Positions 34,695 to 47,831 of a DNA stretch of 64,000 nucleotides are shown here, one piece after another. Origin of the DNA: Morella rubra (Eukaryota > Streptophyta > Magnoliopsida > Fagales > Myricaceae); the NCBI GenBank assembly GCA_003952965.2, contig CM025849.1, positions 14,037,356 to 14,101,355 on the forward strand, given 5' to 3'. Made by a program: the position numbers and the translations under genes. Within the stretch, counting starts at the first letter, position 1; each line of letters opens with the position of its first letter. Below the pieces are notes generated by a model. That model did not search any database, was not told the origin of the DNA, and was given only the letters and a program-made list of their open reading frames with translations.

Positions 34695-37600
34695 ATGGAG
34701 TCTGGAGGCGCGAGAGACCAAGGCTTCTCGCCTCCACGGAAGCCTTCCAAGTTCTCTGTGTACCAGAACGCCGCTCTCTCCGCTGCCCTTACCTCCGAAA
34801 GTCTCCGACCTTCCAATTACGCCCTCCTCTGCATCTTCTCTTTCTCCTCCGCCTCCGCCTTCGCCCTTCTTACCGTTATTTCCAGGTACGAATTGCTCTA
34901 ACCAATCCTATCCGTTGTAATTACGCTTGAAAACTAGGGCTTCATTTTTCGTTTTCCTTATTCCTTTTAGTTTCACTAGTTTAGATTATCGCTTGTCATA
35001 CATCGAATCAATGCGAAACGGCACAGTGTCTGAAACTCGTTTTGCGTGCTTCCTTCAAGAGCTAAAAGTTTCGCAAATGCTACGTTAGTTCTGATAACTG
35101 CGAGGAGTGAGTAACGTTGAAAAAGTCTGGCTTTTCATTAAGTTCTTCATCCTTAGGTCTGGCATTGTGGAATTTGGATTGAGAGCATAATGTCTGAACT
35201 TGAAAATTGCTTCTATTGCTTTCCTGTATTAGTTACGTTTAGAGGAATAATTGGATTATTGATTTGGGGAAAATTCGGATGGTCAATGTCTTAGGGATTA
35301 GTAGGGCGGTTTTCTTCGAGTAAAATCAGAAGCTTGGATGATGAGTAGGTTCTGTGAGACGTAGAGACACTAAAACCTCTCCTCAATTGAGTCCAGTTTT
35401 GCTATTAGTCTTTACAGAATCGGGTTATTCGTTTTTATGGATTTGAGAAAGGGAAAAGTGTGAATCAGAATTTCATATATCCTTGCAATAGAATCTGTTA
35501 TATCTAGTAGGCCATGGCTTGAACCTCATAGGGTTGGTTTTGTTTAATCATTGAGGGGGAAAATGGAGGGTTTCCTGAATAGATGTACCTTACTAATTTG
35601 GCTTGCATAATTTATGCCTTTGAGTCCCTAAAAACCTAGTATAAGCTCCATGGATTCCTGGGTTTGATCCTCTTTTTAAATTTTCTCAGCTATCAAGCAC
35701 TAATTTCAGACTAGAATAATGCACTCTCGCTCGTGGTTATGTCAATGGGTTTTCGTTTTGAACTTTATGGGGCTAATTATGTTCTATTGGCTTGTTGAAG
35801 GGAAAATGGTTTCATTGACAATTTGAAGCTCAAAAGCCTTTTCCATGAAACAGCATGTAAGCTTGAATTCAACTCACTTTTCTTGTGTTTGTTTAATTGA
35901 TGCTCTGATTGCTATAGCTATATTTTGAAAGGTCTGTTATTTGTGCTTCAGATTTCTGTGCCAAGGCAATACAGACAGTGGTGGCTTGGTCTTTTCTGGA
36001 ACTGTATTTTCCCTCTTCAAAGCAATCTCTCTGCGGAGAACAAGGAATATTACTGGCTCTGCTTTATCTTCCAGTAAAGGAAATAAAGAACAGACGCATC
36101 TTACAAATCATTATCAGTAGCATAAGTTCCTCTATAATGTGTATCGAGTGATATTAAATAAAAATTGTTGTATTTGTAGGTAATGCAAGCAGCTGCTAGA
36201 CTTGGTATTTCAATCACAATCAGTCAAATTGGAAGTGATTCTCCAACTACTGGAATTCCTGCCACCATGTCTCAAATTGATAGGAGTAAGGATTGGCAAC
36301 CAGCTTTTACTCTAGATGAAGATGTTTTCTTCATACGTCACTGGAGTGGTTTCATTTATGGGTTCTTTCTTACTTTTTATATGGTTCTTCCCACCATATG
36401 TAGACAAGTTACCTCTAGCCAATCTACAATAATCCCCACAGCAGAATCCCTTGATTCCTATTATGCAAGAGTGTGTAGATGCTATCACTGAACACCAGAA
36501 GCTTCTTGCTTTGATGAAAGGAGAGTGGGTTAAAGGATTGCTTCCCCAAAGCAGCGTTCGAGCAGATTATACTGTACAATGGATCCGAGGTAATTAGATC
36601 TTAAAATTGTCAATGCGTACGGTCTCACAGGTCTCCAATAGACATCTGATATATAGTTTGCTAATCTGGATTACACCTTGTGGAGATTGTTTAGTCTGTG
36701 CATTCTAACCTTATTACTTGTGTTTGGGATTTCTCAGAGTTTGCTGAAGGCACCTGCTTGAAAAATTATGAGTATCTTGGAAGTGGGGAGGTTTATGACA
36801 AGAAGAACAAAAAGTGGACTCTTGAGCTTCCAACTGATTCTCACTTGCTTTTGTATTTATTCTGTGCTTTCTTAGAGCACCCAAAGTGGATGCTACACGT
36901 GGATCCTACATATTATGCTGGAGCGCAATCTATCAAGAACCCATTGATCTTGGGAGTTCTGCCTCCAAAAGAAAGGTTTCCTGAGAAATATTTTGCAGTC
37001 ATATCTAGTGTACCTTCTGCTCTTCACCCAGGAGCTTCTGTACTGGTTGTTGGAAGGCAAAGTCCCCCAATCTTTGCCTTGTACTGGGATAAGAAGCTGC
37101 AGTTTTCTCTTCAGGTTGTCAGTTACTTTATCTGTTTTCTGATTATGCAGACTATTTCTTTTGCTGTTATTTTATAATGTAGGAGGACTAATTTGCTAGT
37201 CTAAAATTCTTCTATGGTTTCAAGTGCAATGCATGTCTAATAATCACTGTTTTCTGATGATGCTCATGGCAAGTACAACACATATCTACTTATAGCCCTT
37301 GTCGGGGCATGATTTTGAAACAAAAGGAACCCACTTACGAATGTGGTGCTCTGGATTGTATATGAGGGTAATCTATCTCCAATGAAAGAGCATACATGCA
37401 AAAATAATTGTATGTGCAACTACTGAGTGATTCTTCTACTGTATTTTTCTTTCTTTTCGTTTCTTTTCTCTTCTTTACCCGGTCCTTATAATTCTATATT
37501 CGTGGGATTCTTTACTCATGAGCCGTATTGAGCATTCAGAACCTAAGAACTGTTTTCCCTTACTTAAATGGAAGGATCAATATCTTGTGTGAGGTTTTTT

Positions 37601-38076
37601 CCTGTTTGGTCAAGTCTTGCTAGCTTTATACACCTAAATGAATCCTTCCAAACTGTTCCCTTGTTAGTCATTCTTTTTTTATTCTTCTAGGCTTCCCTGT
37701 TAGTCATTCAGTAGCACGAAGTGGTCTTTTGTCTTCACATTTCTCTTCCATCTTACAGTATGTGCTTATGTGCTTATGTGTGCAAATGTGACTGTACCTA
37801 ATTTGCTGGTGCCAGTTGGTTGTCTATAGCAGTTGCTAGGTCCTCTGAAATTGATGTTAAACGGTCAGTTCATACTATGTGGTACGTGTAAATCCATGTG
37901 TGGAAAATAACAGCCGGTATGATCTTTGTTTTCAGGGGAGAATTGCCCTTTGGGATTCCATCTTGCTTTTATGCCACAGGGCTAAGGTTGGATATGGAGG
38001 GATAGTTCAAGGTATGCATCTTGGTTCTTCGTCCCTGAGCATCCTTCCAATTTTGGATTCGGAAACAGAAGACTGA
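34695..38076 (+). pseudogene. TMEM209-like (cytochrome b561-related N-terminal family) gene, copy A, damaged
   Basis: Recognisable exons: 34695-34885, 35801-35856, about 35952-36107, 36180 to about 36322, 36409-36589, 36738-37114 and 37936-38076. The product starts MESGGARDQGFSPPRKPSKF and has a hydrophobic segment (YALLCIFSFSSASAFALL). Conserved C-terminal blocks include ECVDAITEHQKLLALMKGEW, GTCLKNYEYLGSGEVYDKK and SALHPGASVLVVGRQSPPIF. The family is a nuclear-envelope/ER membrane protein related to animal TMEM209; its plant role is poorly known. Lesions: a 1-base loss near 35980, loss of the internal exon present in copy B (56.8-57.1 kb), truncation of the following exon near 36322, and a stop at 36430-36432. 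Exon 1 is intact here but not in copy B. Family assignment is from recalled similarity. Confidence 0.8.
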
Positions 38077-39240
38077 GAACTTGTTTGGGAGGCTGTATTT
38101 TGCTCCTTATATTGGATTATCGTGCCTTTTAAAATTTCTTGGCTCAAACTTAAACAATGCCTATGGAATATCATTTCCATGGTGCCAATGGTCCTAATCT
38201 AGGTGACAGCTGATGTTTGGTTGCAAAAATTCCTCAAAATTTGTAGAAATTTTGATAGTAGTGTGAATATTTAGGTAGATTGGTTTTAATGGTGTTTGTA
38301 AAAGTTGGTGAAATTTTAAAGATATTTGATTTAAATTTATTTTATTGAAATTTGTAGAGAGTAGATATAAATGATTTGATGAAAATTTTTAATAAAAAAA
38401 GTATTTGAGTTTGATGAAAAAGTATAAAGAGAATATTTGATTGAATTTGTTAAAAAAAATATATCATAGTTTGTGTGAAAAGATGTTAAAGATTGGGTTA
38501 GGTTTTTTGAAAATTTTGGATGTTTGATTTTCTTTTTTTTTTTTTTTTTTTTCCTTTTCAAAATATTCACTCAAAATGATGAATTTTTCTTCCCAGTTAG
38601 AACATTACGCCAGTTTCAACCGCTTTCTTCTCAAAAGCTATTTAGATAATAGGTCAAATACAATTTCTCCCCTCAAACTATCACTCAATTATCAAATATC
38701 CTCATAATCTTTAACTGGTTACAAATTATCTTTCAAATTATGCTTCTCATTGTAATTTCATCCCTCACCCTGTTGGAGCCGTTATGTCAAACAGTTTTCG
38801 TCCCATTTGAACTTCATCTAACTTTTTCCCTACTTAAAAAGACAAATTTAACATTATTGATTTTAAGTGATTCATCTTTTTGTTTAATAAAGAAAAATCA
38901 ACTAACTACATAATATTTCTTGGGTCTACGAATTGCTAGAAGTACCTTAGAAGGCTAGGAAGGATTCGAATGAGGGCAATTTTGTCTTTTCAAGTAAGGA
39001 AAAGGTCATGTATCCATTTCGTAAGACAAAAATACAACTTACTGAACTAACTTGAATATGTCCAACGTTTCCCATCTAAGCTTAAGCTTGAGTTGGCAGC
39101 TACCTTGAGGACTTTGAAAAATCTTGCAGTGGATCCTTTTATTGCAAGGTAGTGACTTTGATGGAAAGTTTTGGGAGCTGTTAATTCTATAGAATGTTCC
39201 ATTTACTGTTCTTATGTGAAATGCGTTCAATAATAATACA
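38077..39240. repeat. 3' flank of copy A and truncated MITE, parallel to 59975-60860
   Basis: From CTCCTTATAT near 38110 the sequence jumps to what lies at 59975 in the other copy, so about 800 bp of 3' flank (59196-59975) are missing here. The AT-rich part at 38220-38570 and the left arm of a MITE (38650-38770) follow. The right arm is absent because similarity to the other copy ends at about 39040, near where the ARF-related block begins. Confidence 0.75.
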
Positions 39241-40031
39241 ATAACTTGGTACAGCTACCCTCATTAGCATGGGGCAGGATTTCTCAGATATTGAGTTATC
39301 AAATAACTCCAAAAGAGTCACTTATTCTGTTTGGTGTGGAGTCATGGAAGCATTCACCCTTGGGAGGCATGAAATGTTTCCCTCTCTCTCTTCCCCCCCT
39401 CCCCCCTTTTCTTTTCTTATTCCTTTGCTGTCAAGTAGTTTTGAAGTTTTCGATCACATAGGAAGCAGGACAAATATTCAACAAGAAATCCAATTTATGA
39501 AACATTTCAGAATATGGTCAAAATTTTGTTGAAAGACATCTACGGTCTCTAATAATGTATGTAGATTAGAATCTTATATCTCTTTTTTACCCGTTCAAAT
39601 GTGTTTTCACGGTTCTTTAGTTACCTTACTTTTGTGCCTTTTCAAGTCTTCCCAAGCTGGAAAGGACTACTAATGCGATTTTAAATAATATTAGTTATGT
39701 GCATATTCATTGGAAAAGGTGTCTATTTGTTTTTTTCACCAATCTTGGAAATTTGAAAGCATACTGGTTCTGGCATATGCTCGGAGAGAAAGAGCTCTGT
39801 AATATGTTCGTAGATGCTGAATTGCAGGGCCAGTCACGCAGAGTTTGTCATATCCTACCAAAAGTATGTCAAAAGCATTGCCAATCCAGTGACCATTGGG
39901 ATTTTGATTTAAAATGGATGACTCACCAGAAAGAAGGTCTTTGATTTTATTTGATCATATTGTGTAACCAACATGTTTTCCCCGTGATGTTCTGTTTTCA
40001 GAATATAATATCAGATTCTGCTTTCTTGCAG
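39241..40031. other. Sequence upstream of the ARF fragment, unassigned
   Basis: Possibly ARF intron or upstream sequence. I found no B3 domain or other ARF exon. Short frames such as 39699-39944 have no recognised motif. Confidence 0.4.
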
Positions 40032-41150
40032 ATGTAGTGGGGTGGTTACTGGAATAAGTGATGCGGATCCCTACCGGTGGCCTAATTCCAAATGGAGATG
40101 TTTGATGGTTAGTCTTGTTATCTTTCTTTACATATAATTAACTGCAGAGAAGGTTCTTAAATTTGATGTACCTGGGATTTTGTTGTAAGCTTTCTTCTTG
40201 ATCTATGAACATTTCTTTTCCATGTTCCTTCTCTTAAATGCATCTTATGAATACACTACATAAGAATCACTTTTGTGCATTGAAACTCATTTTTGAGAAA
40301 CTAGAGTTCTTTAAGAACCATGTTGTGACTCGTTTAGTAGTAATATTCTTCTTATAATATTGGAAGTGATCATCGAGATCGAGTTTCCCTGTGGGAAATT
40401 GATCCTTCCGTTTCCCTCCCGCCGTTGAGCATTCAGTCTTCTCCATGGCTTAAAAAACGGAGGACAAGTCTGCAGGCACCCCCACCTGACAACCCTGTCA
40501 CGGGTACATATCTTCACATTGAGATGATAATACTAGCCTTTAATAATGTGTATTTGCCCATTAATTTGCCTTTGAAATATAATTTTTCTTGCAGCAGGAG
40601 GGGTAGGGTTTTTGGAACGAACGTACCAAGAGAGAATGTCTCATTCAACTCATCTTCTCTTAAGATGGGTTATAACAAGTGAATTTGGACAAAGAAATCT
40701 GCCAAATGAACACAGGCCAGCAGAAAACTTGTCTGCTGCTCCCACTTTAGGAGTGACCGCGAGAATTCCTAAAGATGAAACATATAGTGGGCATGTGACT
40801 GGCTGTAAACTTTTTGGGTTTTCCTTGACTGGGGAAGCCCCAAGCTCACAAGTTTCTGGTAAGAGGAGTTGTACTAAGGTAAGCTGCAATAACATTGACT
40901 TTGGATAGTTGCATGCCTTTTTGGTACTTTCCCACTTATTTTGCATAACATTAGTGAAGGTTCACAAGCAAGGCAGCTTAGTAGGAAGAGCCATTGATCT
41001 CTCCAGACTGAATGGATATGGTGACCTGCTGAGTGAACTAGAGCGGCTCTTTAGCATGGAAGGTCTTCTGCAAGATCCTGATAAAGGATGGCGGATCTTG
41101 TATACTGACAGTGAGAATGACGTAATGGTTGTTGGGGATGACCCATGGCA
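40032..41150 (+). pseudogene. ARF4-like: ARF4-like auxin response factor, internal and PB1 exons only
   Basis: Four exon-like blocks are visible. The block 40032-40107 reads [20 protein letters not shown]. The block of about 40352-40503 reads WEIDPSVSLPPLSIQSS, but its first codons and acceptor are degraded. Exon 40595-40879 carries GHVTGCKLFGFSLTGEAPSS and KRSCTK. Exon 40960-41150 carries VHKQGSLVGRAIDLSRLNGY and ILYTDSENDVMVVGDDPW, the PB1 dimerisation domain of ARF and Aux/IAA proteins. ARFs are nuclear transcription factors controlling auxin-responsive genes. The B3 DNA-binding domain, the first half of the auxin-response domain and the last exon were not found nearby. The CKLFGFSLTGE block points to the ARF3/4 clade. 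It is probably a dead fragment. Confidence 0.8.
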
Positions 41151-43390
41151 GTAACTCTCTCTCTTATGGATCAACGTTCTGTTATTTCTGTTGCCAAATT
41201 ATTGCAAAATGGTAATCAAACAAATGCATTTACTCTCCTTGGCACATTCACATTGAAACAAAAATGGGGTTAGGGGCATAGCAATATGTATTAGTACACT
41301 GCACCCCCTTGTCCTGGAGTCTGTCCAGCTAGGGGGCTGACCATCGTGCTATTCTCCTGGTGGACTGAACTCTAACTTTGGAAATCATGGTTGACCACAT
41401 TAGGGAGAGGTGCATATTGGGGAAAAAGAACTATGAGAGAGAGGGCATATCAATAGCTTCTAAGTTCAGTAGTTGCCATTGCCAAAGAACGTGCTGAACA
41501 TTGAAGTTCCATGCCCTGGCCGGGGGGGCATATCAATGGTTCTTTGTAGCTCCATGAGACCTGTTGTTTCTTATCTTTGGCACCTATTGCCATTACTAGT
41601 AATGACTGTAGATTGCTCTTTGTTGTCTACAACTCGAGGTTTTCAACATGGTGTACAAAGCAATAGCAGCAGCTGCTGCTGCCACCATCACTAGCAAAGC
41701 GGTTGGCTTCATCACAGAAATGAGACCTTGATACATTGGTGATTGGTCCATAGACACCATTAATGGAGAATAAGTTACACGGCCTAATGAAGTGCTTACT
41801 ATTCTTTAGGAATTCTAAATCGAACGCACATCTGGGTGAGTTTGTGGCAAGCAGGATTAACCAAACCTTAACTTGTTGGGCACTTATTGTTAATGTTCCT
41901 AGGAAAGGCTGAAAGAAATGTTCTCACAAGCAAAGTCGGAAAGGAAGAATCCATATATTGGTGAAGGTTTTGGCTTGAATACGACAAAACGATTGAATGC
42001 TCTCTACAGAAAGCAAATCTAATCACATTTACGTAGGTATATAGATGGAAAAAGAGATCACTGCAAATCAGATTTCCTCGTGACTTTACTCATAAAACAC
42101 GTAAGCCTGGAAGGCCAACAAGAAGACTTAACAAATAAAACATTTGCCTGCAGGCTGTAACATGTACATGACATTGCATAAACAAAGAAGGTACCAGCAA
42201 TCAAGCTTTTTCGGGGCAGGGGACGTGATGGGGCCTGCTCGCTGCAAGGTAGGTTTGTCTATGATCAACTCATTGATTCATTGTTAGCGTCTGCTGCCAC
42301 TAAACATAAACTACCTCCTTAGTCATTCTCTACTCTTGTGATCTATTCTCTTCGATTTGTCACTCGAATTGAATACATTATGCATTGAGCGATGTAAGGT
42401 CTATATTGTCCAACAATTAATATATTGAATTATATAGGTCATGCATTCAATTCTAGATAGTACATAATTAATCTGTGTAGTATTAAAAGCTATAGGCCCC
42501 ACACGGTGTGTTTGTCTTTCCGAATTGAATCGAACATCTTATTGGCACATCAAATTAGAGAAAATCTCTATTCTTGATTACCGGCTCTTAGGGGATTATA
42601 TAAAAGAAACACGAAGTTATCTTTATAATAATAACATGCTACAGGATATTCGTCCTATTTATTAGGTTGAATCAAATACTTTCTTCTGAGAAATATTGGA
42701 ATATCAATCTAACGAATTCCAAAAGTATCATACCAAAATTGCTTTTTGAAAAATACAAGACATCTAAGTCACTGAATGAAGAGATCCATACATTGATTTA
42801 GATTAAGAAAAAATAGTTAACGATCTCTTCCACCAAAAAAAAAAAAAATCAAGAATTTTGTATGCATTTTCCTCCACCCTGAAGCGTTCTTCGCTACCAA
42901 GGCAATATAATTGTGATGGTTGAGCTTACCCTGTTCGTATCACTAGCCTAGATTTATGGTGGACAAAGTTATGTAGCAATTGTATCGGAGTGGGTATGGG
43001 CTTGCTACCAACTTCAACAGTGAAAACGGGTGTCTTTTAGTCATCTTATATAAGTCCAGTTTATATTGGACTAGAAAAAAAAAAAAAAAAAAAAAACAGA
43101 CGGACAAACAAGTTCCCTTTTTTTATTGTAAATTAATTAGTTTATCAAACTATCACAGCCGTTACCATCGTTAATACCTGCTACTCCAACTTAAAGAGAA
43201 AGATATCAAATATCTGGCGATTTTTTAATATTATATTAGATTAATTATTCGATCAAGGAAATTGTTTGATGGTGTGTAGATCCTTTACAAAACAGAGGAA
43301 GTCGGAATAAAGACTTGGCGGTCATCAAAAAGTTATCCAACAGGCGAGACTATTGATGACCTTATTGCCATATGGATATATCTGAAACTC
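41151..43390. other. Long stretch without recognised gene
   Basis: Moderately AT-rich sequence with a short CAGCAGCTGCTGCTGCC run near 41665 and an A-run at 43075-43096. I see no exon with conserved motifs. The 41151-41800 part may be intron and 3' flank of the ARF fragment. Confidence 0.5.
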
Positions 43391-45890
43391 TCCTGTGCTG
43401 CAATTATAAATAGAAAAAAATGTTAAAAGTATAAATGTGTTTTTACGCTATTTTGGTTTTAGATCTATTCTTCTAAAAGAAATAAGAAATTATAGTTACC
43501 TTGGGCTACACTCTCCTCTTTTATCTGCATGGGCCTTGAATACAATATAGGGCTAGATTTTCAACGGCTATCTCCACCGAGGGTCCAAACAAATGCCATG
43601 CGATGATGTGGGCAGAAGATTGAGTGGATTGCAAGTTGAGGCGCCACATGGTGGCACTACCTCTAACTGCCTACCAGGCCTTATATACGCTACGCATCTT
43701 ATCATGATACCATTCCATGAAGAGTTGGCCACAATTTTTCGTTTAGGCAAAATAGTGATTTCATCTAGTTACCCAAAAAAAATAGTGATTTCATTGGTAT
43801 AAAGAAACACAATGTAGTGATTAGCAGCGTGTTACAAAGATTACATAAGGAACGAATTGGATTTCAAAGCTCGCCGAGGAACCTCAAGGTCTTGAAATTG
43901 CTAAGCTGCAAGCTTAATTTACTAGATCTTGCGCCATATGATTTGTACTACATTGCTATTTCGAAGATTTCCACAGCCTGAGTCACTTCAGCTTGTAAGT
44001 CGTTTTTTGTCGTTCTTTTGGTCCACAAAGTGCTCTGCCGTAATTGTAGGAATAAACGGTTGTACTCATCCTATATTCATGTCTTGACTGACTTAAAAAT
44101 AAAAAGTTTCTCCATACATCTTTTTCTTTCTCTGAAGGAAAGATATGTTTGTGATTTATGCTATTTTGAAATCGAGACCCTATTCTAAAATTTTTTATCT
44201 CAAATTCACAAATGAAAGAACCAAGGTCTTGAAATAAAACATTTTATACCATGGGTCTCAATTCAAAAATAATGTATGTAGTTACATTTTTTTCAAAAAA
44301 GAAACTTTGTTCCATGTCGCTAAGGAAGGAAGATGATCTGAGAGTGGCTTATAGGACTACACCGCCTCTTGAAGAGCTAGATCTTTTAGAAATGGCGTGG
44401 GGATTTGCCCAACAAGTCCACTTCGTTGGCCCTCTGTGATGGGTGGATACATTTTTACTTCCCCAAAATTAGTCAAAAAAAAAAAAAATTAACATCAATG
44501 AGGAGAATGATTCGAGAGTGGCTTATATTAATGCTCTATCACTTCTTCAAGAGTTATGTCCTTTTGAATATAGTTTGAGGATTTGCCCAATAAGTACATT
44601 TCTTTGGCTCTATGCGTGAATTCCTTTTCCCTTCTCCCAAACTAGTCAAGAAAGAAAAACAAATCGGCAGGACATGCTCGTCGGCTCACTTTTTTTCCTA
44701 ATTACGTGCTTTTTCTGTTCTTTTTTCTTTTTTCACTTTCCGGATTAACGGCCAATTTGATTAATGGAGGGAGAAATAATTGATTCTTTTTAACTTATGA
44801 GACTTAATCAAATAAGTTAAAAATTATGGCGTCTAATTTAATTTTTGCCTACAATTATGTTTTCCATAAATTTAATTTGAATTTAATTTTTTATATATAT
44901 TTTTACATAACGTATGTAATTAAGAGACAGCTGATGTAGCAAAATCTTCACCTTTGATTAACAAAAATCCACTTTGAAAAAAGTGTATAGGCGGTAAAGA
45001 CATCTGGCCCCTAACTCTAGGAGCATGATCCCCTCATATATGTCATTGGAAAATTATTTGAATATTTTTCTTCTTCTCCGGAATGCGTTGTCATTAATTA
45101 CTATGTCTGCATGAGGTCGTTTCATCATCTAATTGGAGCATGATTTCTACTGCGGTTATCACGTGTACCCTTAACCATGTAGGATTTTGCCCTCCAAATG
45201 AAATCTCCAGTTCACGAAAGGCAAAGTTATATTCTATAGAAACTAGTTTAGGACGAACTGTAGTACTGACAAGAACCATTAAGAAAAATTGCAAGGATTG
45301 AACATGCGTGTTCGTTGAATGCGCCCGCAAGTCGTTTGCCGTCTTTATTCGATTGCGCATGATTTCCACAGCCTGGGTCACTTCAGCTTGCAAGTCATTT
45401 TTCCGTCTTTCTTCTAGTCCACAAAGCTCTCTATCGTAATTGTAGGAGTAGCCGGTCTCACTCGCTTAGAAAACAAAAGAAAAGATTATCTCACTCACTC
45501 TGTATTCACGTCTTGACTGATTAAAAAATAGAATTTTTTCCGAATATCTTTTCTTATCTCCACGAAAGCCACCCCTTCATTGACAAATTAATATTCTGGT
45601 AACCACAACCACATCTTTTCCTTTCTGCAAAGAAAAAAATATATTTGTGATTTATGCTATTTTGAAATCGCCACCCCTCTTTTAACATTTTTTACCTTGA
45701 ATTCACAAGTGAAAGAACCAAGGTCTTAAAATAAAAATAAAGCATTTTATTCCATAGGGTTCAATTCAAAAATAGCACATGTATGTATTATATTATTTTT
45801 CCAAAAAAAAAAAAAAGTTTGTTCTATGTCGTTAAGAAGAATGATGATTCAAGAGTAACTTATAAGGCTTCACCACTTCGTGCCCCCAGC
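43390..45890. repeat. Composite of RLP-flank duplications
   Basis: 43390-43680 matches the dispersed block at 14.1 kb. 43860-44480 matches scattered parts of 17.4-18.1 kb. 44530-45890 matches 16880-17975. No gene is recognisable. The minus frame 45094-45393 has no known motif and is interrupted in the other copies. Confidence 0.7.
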
Positions 45891-45899
45891 ACCCCCAAA

Positions 45900-46480
45900 A
45901 CCCAAAATTAAAAACAGCGTTATGGCCCTACAAAAAGCAAACCTTGCAAGGCCTACTACACATGTTCATGATATTTTTAGCTTATTTAACTAAAGATCAT
46001 TTCTCATGTGGATAAACAGATTCTTTAGGAGGCAGGATGATTAAAAAAAAGGCCTAATTACCTCTACAGTTCTTGTGGTATTAATTTTAACAAATCAGTT
46101 TTTGGGGTGCAATTTTGAACGAGACAATTTCTGTGGTCTTTTTTTTGACATATGGATCATTTCGTCTACCAAAAATTAGCCGGCTAATGGAAGACCGATA
46201 TGGGGTTGGGGTTGGATAGACTATCCGGAACCCTGTCTCAGTTTGTATGCTAACGTTTGGTAGACAGAAAGACCTATATGTTTAAAAAATGAACCACAGG
46301 GACCAGCATGTTCAATATTGTACCTCAAGATTGATTTATTAAAAATCAATACCACAAGAACTGTAGTGACAATTAAGTTGAAAAAAAAAAATTGCAAGTA
46401 ATATGCATTTAATGACAAAATTCAACCATCATATGAGCAGAACTAGAAACGTATGCAAGTAGAAGTGCTGCATTGAACTT
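45900..46480. other. Sequence beyond the IVD fragment, unassigned
   Basis: No final IVD exon (the part carrying the terminal GGNGY-type region) is seen here. The segment 46055-46390 contains weakly inverted sequence (CTACAGTTCTTGTGGTATT against AATACCACAAGAACTGTAG), consistent with a small MITE of about 330 bp. Confidence 0.5.
46057..46371. mobile_element. Probable MITE with inverted ends
   Basis: The left end has ACAGTTCTTGTGGTATT with a T-rich continuation, and the right end has AATACCACAAGAACTGT in inverted form. The ends are about 310 bp apart, and the interior has further loosely complementary blocks. I could not fix a target duplication. Confidence 0.6.
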
Positions 46481-46484
46481 TCAC

Positions 46485-47734
46485 CTGCAAAGCCACTTTG
46501 AGTGGCTCTTTCAGCCGCACAAAGTATAACCCCAGCACAATCCTGAAAATTTGTGCTCACGGAAGTTCTCTTATACTTCCATTTAAACGTTCTATGCTAT
46601 GACATGAGAACCTTATATTTTGTCTTGGATTAAAGTACATAATGATTAGAAGAATAAATAAGTAAATAATTAGCTGTCGCATGACGCACAAACCAAAAAG
46701 TATTGCCATTGGTTAATAAAATTCATAGAAGCAACGGGAAACAGCAAAACAGAAACTATAATAATACAAAGTGTTGGGACCAAAAGAGTGTGGCAGGGGG
46801 TGGCAGATCATTCAATGGGTCCGCATTTATCAACCTAAAATGAAAACTGGAATCAACCTGTAATTATGTACCAACATGGCAGCATTTCTACACAGGGAAC
46901 TTTATGTTCTTGTGAACAGATCTTCAGTCCACCTAATTTTTTCCAAGTATTTTATAGCTGCCATCATCATGGCAAATGTAGCAGTAGTAGATGATAGATC
47001 CCTTATTGATTCATAATATTGTAGAAACAATTATCCCAATTACTTCAATTTTTTTCTTTTATAAGCCAACCACTTCAATTACTAGAAAGGGAACCTGCGT
47101 ATAAATTGTGCACGTGGGAATACCCACAGGAGCAAACCCACGCAATAACCTTGAAATGAATGTATGCTTTGTACATGGCCCAAAAAAAAGAATCCCCATT
47201 TGCTGAAACTATAAAAGAACATATTATCTAAATGATTAAGCTATTATAAAGCAGGCCAGTAATCTATATAACACTCACTCTCTTTAGCATTCATGTAGAT
47301 GGAATGAAATATAATAGTAATCATAACAAAAAATAAAAAAGAGAAGCAAAGACAAGAAAGAGTAGTCAGTATTTTCATTATAATGGACCCAAGTTTACAA
47401 GATGTATTGACAATGACAAGACAGCAAAATGTTGACTAGAGTCACAAAATTAATAAATGAATTAAGATCTGAAGAGTAACCCTCGGACCAAGAAGAAAAA
47501 TAAAGGTAAGTAAACATAAAATAAAGGAAAAACAAGATTCAAACAACACCTTAGGGTTAACTTTTCCGTTGTCACAGTCGCTAGCAACAGAATACACATA
47601 GGACCTGAAAAAGATAAAGGATATGATACACTGCTGCCACGTGGCAATTAATGACTACAAAAAACAGAGCATCATGAAATCAGAATCCCATAACTTGATG
47701 ATTGCAAAGAAGTATACATGTCAGCAATTTTGCC
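46485..47734 (-). pseudogene. IVD: Isovaleryl-CoA dehydrogenase, three exons from the 3' half
   Basis: On the minus strand the exon-like blocks are about 47693-47734 (GKIADMYTSLQSS), 47550-47604 (SYVYSVASDCDNGKVNPK) and 46485-46542 (DCAGVILCAAERATQ). They occur in the order and spacing of a real gene. These are consecutive exons of the C-terminal helical domain of the mitochondrial acyl-CoA dehydrogenase. The last has one extra base after ERATQ, which shifts the frame, and the first has lost a base at its donor site. No earlier or later exon was found around them. Upstream, sequence changes to the Mutator-like MITE at 47832. It shares no exon with the piece at 0.3-3.8 kb, so the two could be separated parts of one gene or pieces of two. 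Confidence 0.82.
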
Positions 47735-47831
47735 CTGTAATTGCAGCTCCATAGTTCAGCAAAAGAGATAAAATTATTTGCGAAGATATTGACTGCAGAA
47801 AAGCAGAATGAATAGTGTGTCAATAATACGC

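Noticed and set aside
39246-39532. Frames at 39.2-39.5 kb as an upstream ARF exon
   Set aside because: No B3 or auxin-response motif can be read in any frame.
45094-45393. Minus-strand 99-codon frame
   Set aside because: No recognisable domain. The related sequences at 17.46 and 43.97 kb are not open over the same range.
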